64,000 bases of DNA from Enterobacter sp. 638 (GTDB lineage: Bacteria; Pseudomonadota; Gammaproteobacteria; Enterobacterales; Enterobacteriaceae), in assembly GCF_000016325.1 (NCBI RefSeq), contig NC_009436.1:2790001-2854000 (forward strand). The letters are read 5' to 3'. Position 1 is the first letter of the stretch. Each line of letters opens with the position of its first letter. The notes under the pieces were generated by a model, which was given only the letters and a program-made list of their open reading frames with translations, was not told the DNA's origin and ran no database searches. The position numbers and the translations under genes are program-made. Below are positions 32,552-46,846 of the stretch, piece after piece.

Positions 32552-32821
32552 ATGGCGAGCAAGCTAATTCAACGGCGAACGCGCCGACTTAAATCCGATG
32601 TGGCCTGGTGGATGGCTGAAGCCGCCGACTCGAAGCAAATCGCAATGGAACACGCACTGGAGATCGAGAGGCTACGCGCTCTGGTTATTCGCGTGCCGAT
32701 GCCGGTGATTGTCCCGCGTGATATGGCCCACCAGCTCTATCACACCGAAACAAAAAGATGCCGTACCTGCAATGATGGACTCCGCGGCGGATGCTCATCT
32801 TGCGTATTCAATAAACAGTAA
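32552..32821 (+). CDS. Hypothetical protein with Cys cluster, 89 aa
   Basis: Starts MASKLIQRRTRRLKSDVAWW. A helical, basic N-terminal part is followed by CRTCNDGLRGGCSSC near the end, a possible metal site. The ATG lies within a tiny overlapping ORF (MTFTKEQLWRAS, 32529 to 32567), which may couple translation from the zinc-ribbon gene. The longer frame from 32507 is less likely. Confidence 0.6.
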   Translation: MASKLIQRRTRRLKSDVAWWMAEAADSKQIAMEHALEIERLRALVIRVPMPVIVPRDMAHQLYHTETKRCRTCNDGLRGGCSSCVFNKQ

Positions 32822-32851
32822 CCGGGTGCAGCCGGGAAAAGTGGAGGATTT

Positions 32852-32902
32852 ATGCGTACAGATTTTTTGAAGGGAACAGAAGTGACGGGGGGTGTGAGGT
32901 AG
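32852..32902 (+). CDS. 16-aa leader peptide before excisionase
   Basis: MRTDFLKGTEVTGGVR with GTGGAGG seven bases upstream, stopping two bases before the AlpA-like ATG. The spacing suggests translational coupling. It is too short for any family assignment. Confidence 0.45.
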   Translation: MRTDFLKGTEVTGGVR

Positions 32903-32904
32903 AT

Positions 32905-33096
32905 ATGGCTAACATTGAAATGATTGATGAGAAAGAGGCGATGAGCATGCTTAAGGTATCTTCCAGAGCCACTATCTGGAAATACACCGAATATCATAAT
33001 TTTCCAAAGCCGATCAGAACCCACCCCAAACAGTACCTGAAGTCTGCGGTGGAGAACTGGATTTTAAGTGGCGGAATTAACCGGATATCTTCTTAA
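32905..33096 (+). CDS. AlpA-like excisionase/regulator
   Basis: A 63-residue AlpA-type winged-helix protein (IDEKEAMSMLKVSSRATIWK; FPKPIRTHPKQYLKSAVENW). AlpA proteins act as excisionases or activate integrase genes. It is last in the early-left operon and its 3' end overlaps the oppositely oriented integrase gene by 20 bases, the usual xis/int pairing. Confidence 0.85.
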   Translation: MANIEMIDEKEAMSMLKVSSRATIWKYTEYHNFPKPIRTHPKQYLKSAVENWILSGGINRISS

Positions 33097-34258
33097 TGTG
33101 TTCGAATATCTTTTCTGCGTAAAGCTCATAGGCGGCTTTCTGTTCAGCAATCCAGTCGTGTTTGTTATAGACAGAAAGCACGCCTCCCAGTTCGTGACCC
33201 AGCATCTTCTCTATAACGTGTGGCGCTACCCCTTCCTCAGATAATCTGGTAGCCAATGTCCGCCTGAAGTCGTGCGCAGAAAACTCACCAAAGCCCAGCG
33301 ACGCTTGAATCCTCCCAAGGTATCGGTTAGCTCCGGCGATAGTCATAGACTTCTTCAGATCGGGTCCTGGGAAAAGTACGTTCCCATAAGTCATTTCAGC
33401 TTTTTTAAGTAAATCGTCAGCAGCATCGAATAAAGGTCTGCGGATCATCTTTTTCGTTTTACTCTTGTCAGCCGGAACGACCCACACACCCTCTTCACGG
33501 TCAAATTCATCTTTCACCGACAGTCTGAGCTCGCTGTTTCTTGCCCCGTACAGCATCAACAATTGATGGAGTAATTTGTTAGACGTTGATCCCCTGCTTC
33601 TCTCGATAGCAAGCCAGATTTTAGCTAACTGGTTATAACTAAGCGTAACCTCTCCCACTGAAGACTTAACGCCAACGTCTTTCGGCTGGATCAGCATTAG
33701 CTCTGTTGTGCCAATAAATTGCCGCCTGGAACACCAGCCAATAGCTGATCGCAACTGAACGAGAAGTTGCCTGGCACGTCGGGGATTAATTTTCTCTTCC
33801 TCAGTAAACCTCTCCACCCAGAGCCTAACCGGAATCTCTTCTATAGGCATGCCTGCAAAGGCATCACTCATATGCTTGATCACCGTCGACTTATAGAGGG
33901 CTTTAGTTTTCTCACGAAGGGATGTTTCGACATAGTTTTCCTGCCAGTAATCGAGACACTCTTTTACGGTAGGCTTTTTCTTTGCGCGACCACTTCCGGC
34001 CATCAATCGCGGATCTATTCCTCTGTCGACTGACTCCCTTAAATCTGCAACCATGTTACGAGCTTCACGGATGGTTAACGAAGGGTAGCGCCCAAGCCCA
34101 AGGCGGTGCTGCTTTCCTTCCCATCTGAAACGGAACTGGAAGCTTATAACCCCCTTAGGAGTTATACGAATACCCAGCCCGTCAGAATCTGTAATTTCTG
34201 CTGGACCTGAATATGGTTTACCATAGATAGAACGAAGCTTAGTGTCACTGATAGCCAT
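33077..34258 (-). CDS. int: Tyrosine recombinase integrase (P4/DUF4102 type)
   Basis: A 393-residue integrase. The N-terminal arm-binding DUF4102-type domain (DSDGLGIRITPKGVISFQFR; GLGRYPSLTIREARNM) is followed by a core-binding domain and a catalytic domain with Arg in GARNSELR, HDFRRT, LGH and Tyr in SVYNKHDW. It starts next to the attachment region and is transcribed away from it, so its promoter lies within att. It should integrate at the sbcB 5' end. Confidence 0.93.
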   Translation of the reverse strand: MAISDTKLRSIYGKPYSGPAEITDSDGLGIRITPKGVISFQFRFRWEGKQHRLGLGRYPSLTIREARNMVADLRESVDRGIDPRLMAGSGRAKKKPTVKECLDYWQENYVETSLREKTKALYKSTVIKHMSDAFAGMPIEEIPVRLWVERFTEEEKINPRRARQLLVQLRSAIGWCSRRQFIGTTELMLIQPKDVGVKSSVGEVTLSYNQLAKIWLAIERSRGSTSNKLLHQLLMLYGARNSELRLSVKDEFDREEGVWVVPADKSKTKKMIRRPLFDAADDLLKKAEMTYGNVLFPGPDLKKSMTIAGANRYLGRIQASLGFGEFSAHDFRRTLATRLSEEGVAPHVIEKMLGHELGGVLSVYNKHDWIAEQKAAYELYAEKIFEHIKKISG

Positions 34259-34260
34259 TA

Positions 34261-34431
34261 ATATTTTGTACTCAATAAATTAAGCGTTTATGTACTTATC
34301 CTGTACTCAATATGACATGTACAAACATTAACGACAATATTTCATCGTGTACAAACAAGAGCAATCAAAGGCAATGCATCAGGCATTAACAAGAAAATTC
34401 ATGAGCATAGACAATCAGGCGTGTACATCAG
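34261..34431. promoter_or_regulatory. Attachment region between integrase and sbcB with repeated TGTAC sites
   Basis: TGTAC occurs at 34267, 34291, 34302, 34318, 34348 and 34422. The first and third extend to TGTACTCAAT; the fourth and fifth extend to TGTACAAACA. Paired direct repeats like these are what integrase arm sites look like. The prophage-chromosome junction is expected near 34420 to 34435, at the sbcB start. Confidence 0.65.
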
Positions 34432-35862
34432 GTGACAGACAAAATCGATAGCGTACAACCATCATTCCTCTTCCACGATTACGAAACCTTTGGTACCAGC
34501 CCCTCGCTGGACAGGCCATCGCAGTTTGCGGCGATCCGCACTGACGCTGATTTCACGATCATTGGCGAGCCGGAGGTTTTTTACTGTAAACCTGCCGATG
34601 ATTACCTGCCGCAGCCTGGTGCTGTGATAGTCACAGGTATTACCCCGCAGGAAGCGCGTGAGAAAGGCGTAAACGAAGCGGAATTTGCACGTCGCATTCA
34701 TGCACTTTTTACCGTGCCGAATACCTGCGTGGTGGGCTATAACAATATTCGCTTCGATGATGAAGTGACGCGCAACGTCCTGTACCGCAATTTTTACGAT
34801 CCCTATGCCTGGAGCTGGCAAAACCGTAATTCACGCTGGGATTTACTGGACGTGATGCGCGCCTGCTATGCGCTGCGCCCGGAAGGAATCAACTGGCCAG
34901 AAAATGAAGACGGGCTGCCAAGCTTCCGTCTGGAACATTTGACCCGCGCCAACGGCATTGAACACAGCAATGCGCACGACGCCATGGCGGACGTCTATGC
35001 CACCATCGAGATGGCAAAGCGCGTCAAAACAGCGCAACCCAAACTGTTTGAGTATCTGCTGAGCCACCGCAATAAACAGAAACTGATGACGCTAATTGAC
35101 GTCCCGCAAATGAAACCGCTGGTGCATATTTCCGGTATGTTCGGCGCCTGGCGTGGAAATACCAGTTGGGTCGCTCCGCTGGCGTGGCATCCTGATAACC
35201 GCAACGCGGTGATTATGGTCGATCTGGCCGGAGACATCACTCCGCTGCTTGAGCTGGACAGCGATGCGCTACGCGCGCGTTTATACACGCCTAAAAGTGA
35301 ATTAGGCGAGGACGCGGCGGTGCCGGTTAAGCTGGTGCATATCAATAAATGTCCCGTGCTGGCGCAGGCAAATACGTTGCGCCCGGAAGACGCAGAGCGG
35401 CTGGGGATTAACCGTCAGCAGTGTCTGGATAATCTCAAAGTCCTGCGCGATAACCCGCAGGTTCGCGATAAAGTGGTGGCGATTTTTGCCGAAGCCGAAC
35501 CGTTTGTCCCGTCGGATAATGTTGATGCACAGCTCTACAACGGCTTTTTCAGCGATGCTGATAGAGCCGCAATGAATATCGTTCTGCAAACCGATCCGCG
35601 CAACTTACCTGCTCTGGATATCACGTTTGCGGATAAACGTATTGAGAAGCTGATGTTTAACTATCGGGCGCGTAACTACCCCGGCACGCTGGACGAAAGC
35701 GAGCAGGAACGCTGGTTACAGCATCGCCGCAACGTCTTTACGCCTGAGTATTTACAATGTTATGCGCAAGAACTGGAAATGCTGTTTACGCAGTATGAAG
35801 GTGATGCGGAGAAACAGAATCTGTTGAAAGCGCTGTACCAATACGCACAAGAAATCGTTTAA
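34432..35862 (+). CDS. sbcB: Exodeoxyribonuclease I
   Basis: A 476-residue DEDDh exonuclease that degrades single-stranded DNA 3' to 5' and works in mismatch repair and suppression of RecBC defects. Motif I is FLFHDYETFG, followed by NNIRFDDE and the HNAHDAMADV region (here NAHDAMADVYATIEMA). The rest matches E. coli SbcB closely. The only usable start is GTG at 34432 because a TAG lies in frame at 34408; no good ribosome site is visible. Prophage insertion has replaced everything upstream, so expression may depend on phage DNA. Confidence 0.95.
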   Translation: MTDKIDSVQPSFLFHDYETFGTSPSLDRPSQFAAIRTDADFTIIGEPEVFYCKPADDYLPQPGAVIVTGITPQEAREKGVNEAEFARRIHALFTVPNTCVVGYNNIRFDDEVTRNVLYRNFYDPYAWSWQNRNSRWDLLDVMRACYALRPEGINWPENEDGLPSFRLEHLTRANGIEHSNAHDAMADVYATIEMAKRVKTAQPKLFEYLLSHRNKQKLMTLIDVPQMKPLVHISGMFGAWRGNTSWVAPLAWHPDNRNAVIMVDLAGDITPLLELDSDALRARLYTPKSELGEDAAVPVKLVHINKCPVLAQANTLRPEDAERLGINRQQCLDNLKVLRDNPQVRDKVVAIFAEAEPFVPSDNVDAQLYNGFFSDADRAAMNIVLQTDPRNLPALDITFADKRIEKLMFNYRARNYPGTLDESEQERWLQHRRNVFTPEYLQCYAQELEMLFTQYEGDAEKQNLLKALYQYAQEIV

Positions 35863-35913
35863 ACGTGCCCTTCCTTAGGAGGGGAATTTATAGACTGAGC
35901 CGAATTAGAGGCA

Positions 35914-35949
35914 TAAAAAAACCGGAGACATTGTCCCCGGTTTTTTTAT
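35914..35949. terminator. Bidirectional terminator between sbcB and plaP
   Basis: AAAAAACCGG and CCGGTTTTTT arms surround GAGACATTGTCC, with A- and T-rich sides on both strands. It serves two converging genes. Confidence 0.85.
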
Positions 35950-35962
35950 CAACAGACGCTAA

Positions 35963-37324
35963 TTACTGTGCGATATCTTCGTACTGTGGAACCGGGTTGC
36001 GGAAGCTTTTGGTCACGCAAGCCAGGTAAACCAGACCGATACCACCCCAGATCAGACCCAGAATCATTGAGCTTTCTTCAAGGTTGATCCACAGCGCACC
36101 GACGGTCATTGCGCCACACAGCGGCAGGACCAGGTAGTTAAAGTGGTCTTTCAGCGTTTTGTTGCGCTTCTCACGGATCCAGAACTGCGAGATCACGGAG
36201 AGGTTAACAAAGGTGAACGCCACCAGCGCACCAAAGTTAATCAGCGCCGTTGCTGTGACCAGGTCAAATTTAATCGCCAACAGTGCGATAGCGCCAACCA
36301 GCAGCACGTTCCATGCTGGAGTGCGCCATTTCGGATGAATATAACCAAAGAAGCGCGTTGGGAACACACCGTCGCGGCCCATCACGTACATCAGACGCGA
36401 AACGCCTGCGTGGGCAGCCATACCGGATGCCAGCACGGTAACGCTTGAGAAGATCAGCACGCCCCACTGGAAGGTTTTACCGGCAACGTAGAGCATAATT
36501 TCTGGCTGTGATGCATCCGGATCTTTAAAGCGAGAGATATCCGGGAAATACAGCTGCAGGAAGTAAGACGCACCGATAAAGACCATGCCACCCAAAAGCG
36601 CTGTCAGGAGGATAGCACGAGGGATCACACGCTCAGCGTCTTTGGTCTCTTCAGACAGCGAAGAGATACCGTCAAAGCCCAGGAACGAGAAGCACAGAAT
36701 GGTTGCACCGGTAATCATCGGCACAACGTGTGCGCCTTCAGACCAGAATGGACGGGTGCTGGTCAGCGTACCGGCACCTTCACCGTGCGCGACACCGTAG
36801 ACAATCAGACCGACGATAACCGCCACGATACCCATCTGCAGGATAACGATCAGCGTATTGAAGTTGGCGACGGTCTTAATGCTGCGCAGGTTTGAGATGG
36901 TCATAAAGGCCACCAGCGCAACCACGAAGAGCCACGATGGGACGGAAGGCACCAGCGCTTCGAAGTAAATTTTTGCCAGCAGAATGTTGATCATCGGCAT
37001 GAACAGATAGTCCAGCAGAGATGACCAGCCCACCATAAAGCCAACAGCCGGGCTAATGGATTTCTGAGCATAGGTGTATGCAGAGCCAGCGGACGGGAAA
37101 CGGCGAACCAGTTTACCGTAGCTCAACGCCGTAAAGAGAATAGCGACCAGCGCAAAGGCATATGCCGTTGCGACGTGACCGTCTGTGAGGCCTGAAACGA
37201 TACCAAACGTATCGAACAGCGTCATCGGCTGCATGTAGGCAAGGCCCATCATTACAACCGGAATCAACGTAAGTGTCTTACGTAATTCCACGCGAGAGGT
37301 TTGTGGAGTAGCGTTAAGCGACAT
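35963..37324 (-). CDS. plaP: Putrescine importer PlaP (YeeF)
   Basis: A 453-residue APC-family permease with about 12 membrane helices, matching E. coli PlaP in length and position. Features include [20 protein letters not shown] near residues 75 to 95 and [20 protein letters not shown] near 215 to 235. It is a proton-driven putrescine importer linked to swarming motility. It stands alone and converges with sbcB. Confidence 0.92.
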   Translation of the reverse strand: MSLNATPQTSRVELRKTLTLIPVVMMGLAYMQPMTLFDTFGIVSGLTDGHVATAYAFALVAILFTALSYGKLVRRFPSAGSAYTYAQKSISPAVGFMVGWSSLLDYLFMPMINILLAKIYFEALVPSVPSWLFVVALVAFMTISNLRSIKTVANFNTLIVILQMGIVAVIVGLIVYGVAHGEGAGTLTSTRPFWSEGAHVVPMITGATILCFSFLGFDGISSLSEETKDAERVIPRAILLTALLGGMVFIGASYFLQLYFPDISRFKDPDASQPEIMLYVAGKTFQWGVLIFSSVTVLASGMAAHAGVSRLMYVMGRDGVFPTRFFGYIHPKWRTPAWNVLLVGAIALLAIKFDLVTATALINFGALVAFTFVNLSVISQFWIREKRNKTLKDHFNYLVLPLCGAMTVGALWINLEESSMILGLIWGGIGLVYLACVTKSFRNPVPQYEDIAQ

Positions 37325-37595
37325 GGTTATTCCCCATTACGGTGAGAGCCAGCGCGTAAGCAAATGATTGCCCCATTTTCTGAATTCCTCAGCGACAACA
37401 ACTGTCGGTTTTTGTAAGTATCTATCCGGTACGAAGCCCGGCCTCTTGGTTTTAAATGGCGTTTGATACATGCAAAAAAAAATAACCGACGCCTTTTATA
37501 TCGTCGATTATTCTAATTTTTTGCAGCGGCGCATTTTGCCCCATCTTTGGGATAAAAGGCAATAGATTCATATACCGATCAGGCTTTTCTTTTTA
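37325..37595. other. Intergenic region between plaP and yeeY
   Basis: 271 bases upstream of plaP and downstream of yeeY. It is AT-rich around 37460 to 37520 and probably holds the plaP promoter. I see no clear operator or small gene. Confidence 0.4.
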
Positions 37596-38525
37596 CTAAC
37601 CACTTGATATACGGCCATCGGGCGAAGTGTAAACGGCAGCGATAGCACTATTTGCTAAAATCTCATCCCGCCACCACGCGCTGGCGAGTCCTGCGGTTTG
37701 CTCATTCCAGCCAACCCACACCGATTCGCTGTGGTTTTGTGCCATCACCTGTTTCTCAACCAGCGCCCCCGTTTCAATAAACCGCTGCGCCAGATAACGC
37801 GGCAGATAACCACACCCCAGACCGCTAATTTGCAGTTCCAGTTTGGTTTTAAAATCAAATACGGTGATTGCCTCCTGATCCTCAAGCAGTTGCGAAGAAA
37901 CGGCGCATTCGGGCAACGAACTGTCCCCGACAACAATCGCCCGACAGCCTTTAATCACGCGTCGTGAGATGGGTTCAGGTTCCTGGGCAAGCGGATGATG
38001 CGGCGCCACGACGAAAACTTGTTCAAGCACGCCCAAACGCGCAAAACCAAATTCGCTCGACTGCGGCGGCTCATGCAGCGCGCCGACGATAATATCCGCC
38101 CGCCCCTGGGTTAACGCTTCCCAGGAACCGCCCAGCACGCCGTTGATAAATTTAAGTCGAGTGACGCTATGGCGTTGATAAAAGGCTTCAATCAACGGCG
38201 CGAGTAGCGAGAAGGGAAACGTGTCATCAACGCCAATCACCAGCTCATTTTCCCAGCCCTGGTGCAGCTTCACGGCCTGTTTTTCCAGCTCGCGTACGGT
38301 GTGAAGAACTTCGCGGCCTTTCTCAAGCAACATTTGTCCGGTACGGGTGAAGCGGGCGCGGTGGCCCGTGCGATCGAGCAGTTGAATATTGAGATCGCTT
38401 TCGAGTTTATGGACGGTATAACTGAGGGCCGAGGGCGTTTTGAAGAGCTTTGCCGACGCGGCGGCAAAGCTTCCCTCTTTTTCGAGCGCATCGAGGATAA
38501 TCAGAACATCCAGCAGCGGTTTCAT
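37596..38525 (-). CDS. yeeY: LysR-type regulator YeeY
   Basis: A 309-residue LysR family regulator. N-terminal winged HTH (ALEKEGSFAAASAKLFKTPS; ALSYTVHKLESDLNIQLLDR) and C-terminal ligand-binding domain (VIGVDDTFPFSLLAPLIEAF). Same length and gene order as E. coli YeeY, upstream of plaP. Its ligand is not known to me; regulation of plaP is possible from position. Confidence 0.88.
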   Translation of the reverse strand: MKPLLDVLIILDALEKEGSFAAASAKLFKTPSALSYTVHKLESDLNIQLLDRTGHRARFTRTGQMLLEKGREVLHTVRELEKQAVKLHQGWENELVIGVDDTFPFSLLAPLIEAFYQRHSVTRLKFINGVLGGSWEALTQGRADIIVGALHEPPQSSEFGFARLGVLEQVFVVAPHHPLAQEPEPISRRVIKGCRAIVVGDSSLPECAVSSQLLEDQEAITVFDFKTKLELQISGLGCGYLPRYLAQRFIETGALVEKQVMAQNHSESVWVGWNEQTAGLASAWWRDEILANSAIAAVYTSPDGRISSG

Positions 38526-38566
38526 GTTCGCCCCCTTGCGGTGTGCGAGCGAATCCGCTGGCGGCG

Positions 38567-39391
38567 TTATTCCATTGGCATCACCAGCGGATCGGGATAT
38601 TGATATTCAAATCCCAGTTCACGACAAATACGATTGCCATCAATCAATTTGCCTTGCCCTTCCCCAGATGCGTCGCGAAATTGCGGCGGCTCAAGCCCAA
38701 GCTGACGGGCCATCACGGGATAAAACGTACTTCGCGCCGGATGAGATGGCGCACATATATTATAGATGTGTCCGCCTTTCGGAGCCTGTAAAAGCAGGGT
38801 AATTGCGCCGATAACGTCCTCAAGATGGACAAGATTGACGCCATGCTGGCCATTCGGTGCCGTTTTTCCGGCAAAAAAGCGTCCTGGATGACGCTCTGGT
38901 CCCACAAGACCGGCGAGACGCAAAATGTCCACCTGCGTACCGGGTAAATTATGCAGCCAGTCTTCCAGCTCTTTCAGCACACGACCGCTAGCCGTGACCG
39001 GTTGACGTTCGGTGCTTTCTTTGACGGTACCTTCGACATCACCATAAACCGACGTCGAGCTGGTGAAAATAATGCGCGGTACATGATGCGCCAGCGCGCT
39101 GTCGACAATTTCCTGCATAGCCCGAAGGTAGAATCCTTCCCCATCTCCGCTGCGACGAGCCGGAAGCGTAATCACCAACGCATCGACATTCATTAGCGTA
39201 TCCAGATCGTCGGCGTCACAGACCAGTTCTGGTTCAAGCCGAAGCTCCACGCTGTCGATTCCCGACATCCGAGCCGCTTCGACCCCGTCCAGCGTCGTTT
39301 TACTGCCGGTCACTTGCCAGCCTCTTGCTGTTAACGACATCGCTAACGGCATGCCGAGCCATCCTAAACCGACAATGGCGATCTTTTTCAT
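38567..39391 (-). CDS. yeeZ: NAD(P)-binding SDR family protein YeeZ
   Basis: A 274-residue extended short-chain dehydrogenase-like protein. The nucleotide-binding motif is VGLGWLGMPLA at the start, then TSSTSVYGD and FAGKTAPNGQHGVNLVHLED. Start at 39391 gives the same length as E. coli YeeZ. It is conserved just upstream of and divergent from the his operon. Substrate unknown. Confidence 0.9.
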   Translation of the reverse strand: MKKIAIVGLGWLGMPLAMSLTARGWQVTGSKTTLDGVEAARMSGIDSVELRLEPELVCDADDLDTLMNVDALVITLPARRSGDGEGFYLRAMQEIVDSALAHHVPRIIFTSSTSVYGDVEGTVKESTERQPVTASGRVLKELEDWLHNLPGTQVDILRLAGLVGPERHPGRFFAGKTAPNGQHGVNLVHLEDVIGAITLLLQAPKGGHIYNICAPSHPARSTFYPVMARQLGLEPPQFRDASGEGQGKLIDGNRICRELGFEYQYPDPLVMPME

Positions 39392-39502
39392 ACGTTCTCT
39401 CCTCGCTTTCACGCGTCTGACTTAAGGCTACGCCAGCGCTGCGGAACTGACAATTCATAGCATCAATATGAAATGAATTAATGATTAAAAAAAGCCCTTG
39501 CG

Positions 39503-39531
39503 TTGAACAGTGAATGTGGTTTACGTTAAAT
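39503..39531 (+). promoter_or_regulatory. his operon promoter
   Basis: TTGAAC at 39503 and TTAAAT at 39526 are separated by 17 bases, which would start transcription near 39538, about 30 bases before the leader peptide, as expected for enterobacterial his operons. Confidence 0.55.
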
Positions 39532-39566
39532 GACATCAGATGCATAAGCATTCAAAGAGAATTTAT

Positions 39567-39617
39567 ATGACACGCGTTCCATTTAAAAACCACCATCATC
39601 ACCATCATCCTGACTAG
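39567..39617 (+). CDS. hisL: his operon leader peptide
   Basis: A 16-residue peptide MTRVPFKNHHHHHHPD with six consecutive His codons, against seven in E. coli. Stalling at these codons when charged tRNA-His is scarce lets the antiterminator form. It is too short for ordinary gene finding but unmistakable. Confidence 0.97.
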   Translation: MTRVPFKNHHHHHHPD

Positions 39618-39680
39618 TCTTTCAGGCGATGTGTGCTGGAAGACATTCAGATCTTCCAGTGGTGCGAGAACGCAAGAGAA

Positions 39681-39716
39681 AGCCCCCGGAAGATGATCTT
39701 CCGGGGGCTTTTTTTT
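39681..39716 (+). terminator. his attenuator terminator
   Basis: A 14-bp perfect stem AGCCCCCGGAAGAT/ATCTTCCGGGGGCT followed by eight T, 63 bases after hisL. Upstream CATTCAGATCTTCCAGTGG can pair with the left arm to form the alternative structure. Confidence 0.95.
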
Positions 39717-39761
39717 GGACCGTATTCAGACAGATTAAAACAAGATAACGAGGACAACAGA

Positions 39762-40661
39762 ATGTTAGACAACACACGTTTACGCATAGCTATTCAAAAA
39801 TCAGGCCGTCTGAGCGACGATTCACGCGAATTACTGGCGCGCTGTGGGATTAAAATCAACCTGCACACTCAGCGTCTCATCGCTCTGGCTGAAAATATGC
39901 CGATTGATATCCTGCGCGTACGTGATGACGACATCCCGGGCCTAGTAATGGACGGCGTGGTTGACCTCGGTATTATCGGCGAAAACGTGCTGGAAGAAGA
40001 GTTACTGACCCGTCGCGCACAGGGTGAAGACCCGCGTTATTTCACTCTGCGCCGTCTGGATTTTGGCGGCTGCCGCCTGTCGCTGGCGATGGCGGTTGAT
40101 GAAGCGTGGGACGGCCCTGCTGCGCTGAACGGCAAGCGTATCGCCACCTCGTACCCTCACCTGCTGAAACGCTATCTTGATCAGAAAGGCGTGCAGTTTA
40201 AATCCTGTCTGTTGAACGGTTCTGTTGAAGTCGCTCCGCGTGCGGGCCTGGCCGACGCCATTTGCGATTTGGTGTCTACTGGTGCAACGCTTGAAGCGAA
40301 CGGCCTACGTGAAGTCGAAGTGATTTATCGCTCCAAAGCCTGTCTGATTCAGCGCGATGGCGAGATGCCGGAAGCGAAGCAACAGCTGATTGACCGCCTG
40401 CTGACCCGTATTCAGGGCGTGATTCAGGCACGCGAATCCAAATACATCATGATGCATGCACCGACCGAGCGCCTGGACGAAGTGATTGCCCTGCTGCCGG
40501 GTGCGGAACGCCCAACCATTCTGCCGCTGGCTGGCGATCAACAACGAGTGGCGATGCACATGGTGAGCAGCGAAACCCTGTTCTGGGAAACCATGGAAAA
40601 ACTGAAAGCGCTGGGTGCAAGCTCCATTCTGGTGCTGCCAATTGAGAAGATGATGGAGTGA
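39762..40661 (+). CDS. hisG: ATP phosphoribosyltransferase
   Basis: A 299-residue long-form HisG, same length as in E. coli. It condenses ATP and PRPP in the first step of histidine synthesis and is feedback-inhibited through its C-terminal domain. Motifs include [32 protein letters not shown] and [14 protein letters not shown]. The ATG at 39762 follows GAGGACAACAG; the longer frame upstream runs through the attenuator. Confidence 0.97.
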   Translation: MLDNTRLRIAIQKSGRLSDDSRELLARCGIKINLHTQRLIALAENMPIDILRVRDDDIPGLVMDGVVDLGIIGENVLEEELLTRRAQGEDPRYFTLRRLDFGGCRLSLAMAVDEAWDGPAALNGKRIATSYPHLLKRYLDQKGVQFKSCLLNGSVEVAPRAGLADAICDLVSTGATLEANGLREVEVIYRSKACLIQRDGEMPEAKQQLIDRLLTRIQGVIQARESKYIMMHAPTERLDEVIALLPGAERPTILPLAGDQQRVAMHMVSSETLFWETMEKLKALGASSILVLPIEKMME

Positions 40662-40666
40662 CCGCC

Positions 40667-46171
<5,505 letters not shown>

Positions 46172-46178
<7 letters not shown>

Positions 46179-46783
46179 CTGAACAACAACAGGCGCAACT
46201 GGACTGGGAAAAAACTGACGGATTATTGCCGGTGGTTGTGCAACATGCGGTTTCTGGCGAAGTACTGATGCTCGGTTACATGAACCAGCAGGCTTTAGCA
46301 CAAACGCTCGACAGCAAGAAAGTGACCTTTTTCTCGCGCACCAAACAGCGTCTTTGGACCAAAGGTGAAAGCTCCGGTAATTTTCTGAACGTGGTCAGTG
46401 TGACACCTGATTGCGATAACGATACGTTGCTGGTGCTGGCTAATCCTGTTGGCCCCACTTGCCATCTGGGGACCAGCAGCTGCTTTGGCGATGCCAGCCA
46501 CCAGTGGCTGTTCCTGTATCAGCTAGAACAACTGCTGGCCGAGCGCAAAACTGCCGATCCAGAGAGTTCATATACTGCGAAACTTTACGCCAGCGGCACC
46601 AAACGTATCGCGCAGAAAGTGGGCGAAGAAGGCGTTGAAACCGCACTGGCGGCAACGGTCAACGACCGCGAAGAGTTAAAAAATGAAGCCTCTGATTTGA
46701 TGTACCACCTGCTCGTCCTGTTGCAGGATCAGGAGATGGATTTGACGGCTGTCATTGAGAATTTGCGCCAGCGACACAAATAA
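46172..46783 (+). CDS. hisI: Phosphoribosyl-AMP cyclohydrolase / phosphoribosyl-ATP pyrophosphatase
   Basis: A 203-residue bifunctional HisIE protein. The N-terminal cyclohydrolase carries [18 protein letters not shown] and zinc ligands (DCDND; GPTCHLG). The C-terminal pyrophosphohydrolase starts about residue 115 with [13 protein letters not shown]. It performs steps 2 and 3 of histidine synthesis and closes the operon. Confidence 0.97.
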
Positions 46784-46784
46784 A

Positions 46785-46816
46785 AAAGACCGGGGAAACC
46801 CGGTCTTTTCTTTTAC
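46785..46816 (+). terminator. his operon terminator
   Basis: AAAAGACCGGG-GAAA-CCCGGTCTTTT followed by CTTTT, right after the hisI stop. The T-rich sides on both strands could also stop wzzB transcripts, which converge here. Confidence 0.9.
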
Positions 46817-46846
46817 GCATTTCTCTTTTTCTCGAGAGAAACTGAC

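Larger units (their letters stand above)
1..34431. mobile_element. Lambdoid prophage with HK97-type head and Mu-type tail (SfV/ST64B-like), left end outside window
   Basis: A continuous set of phage modules runs from tail genes at the left edge to the integrase and attachment region beside sbcB. Late genes are leftward, and the repressor and early-left operon are rightward. Head genes resemble HK97 and tail genes follow the Mu order (tail terminator, gp38, L, M, Y, tape measure, N, P, 45, W, 47, 48). That combination is known from SfV and ST64B. Tail fibre genes and the distal attachment site lie beyond position 1. All structural genes seen are intact, so the element could be functional, but the methyltransferase gene is a remnant. 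Confidence 0.95.

Noticed and set aside
34261-34431. tRNA gene as integration target
   Set aside because: No cloverleaf or CCA end is visible beside the integrase; the junction is at sbcB instead.
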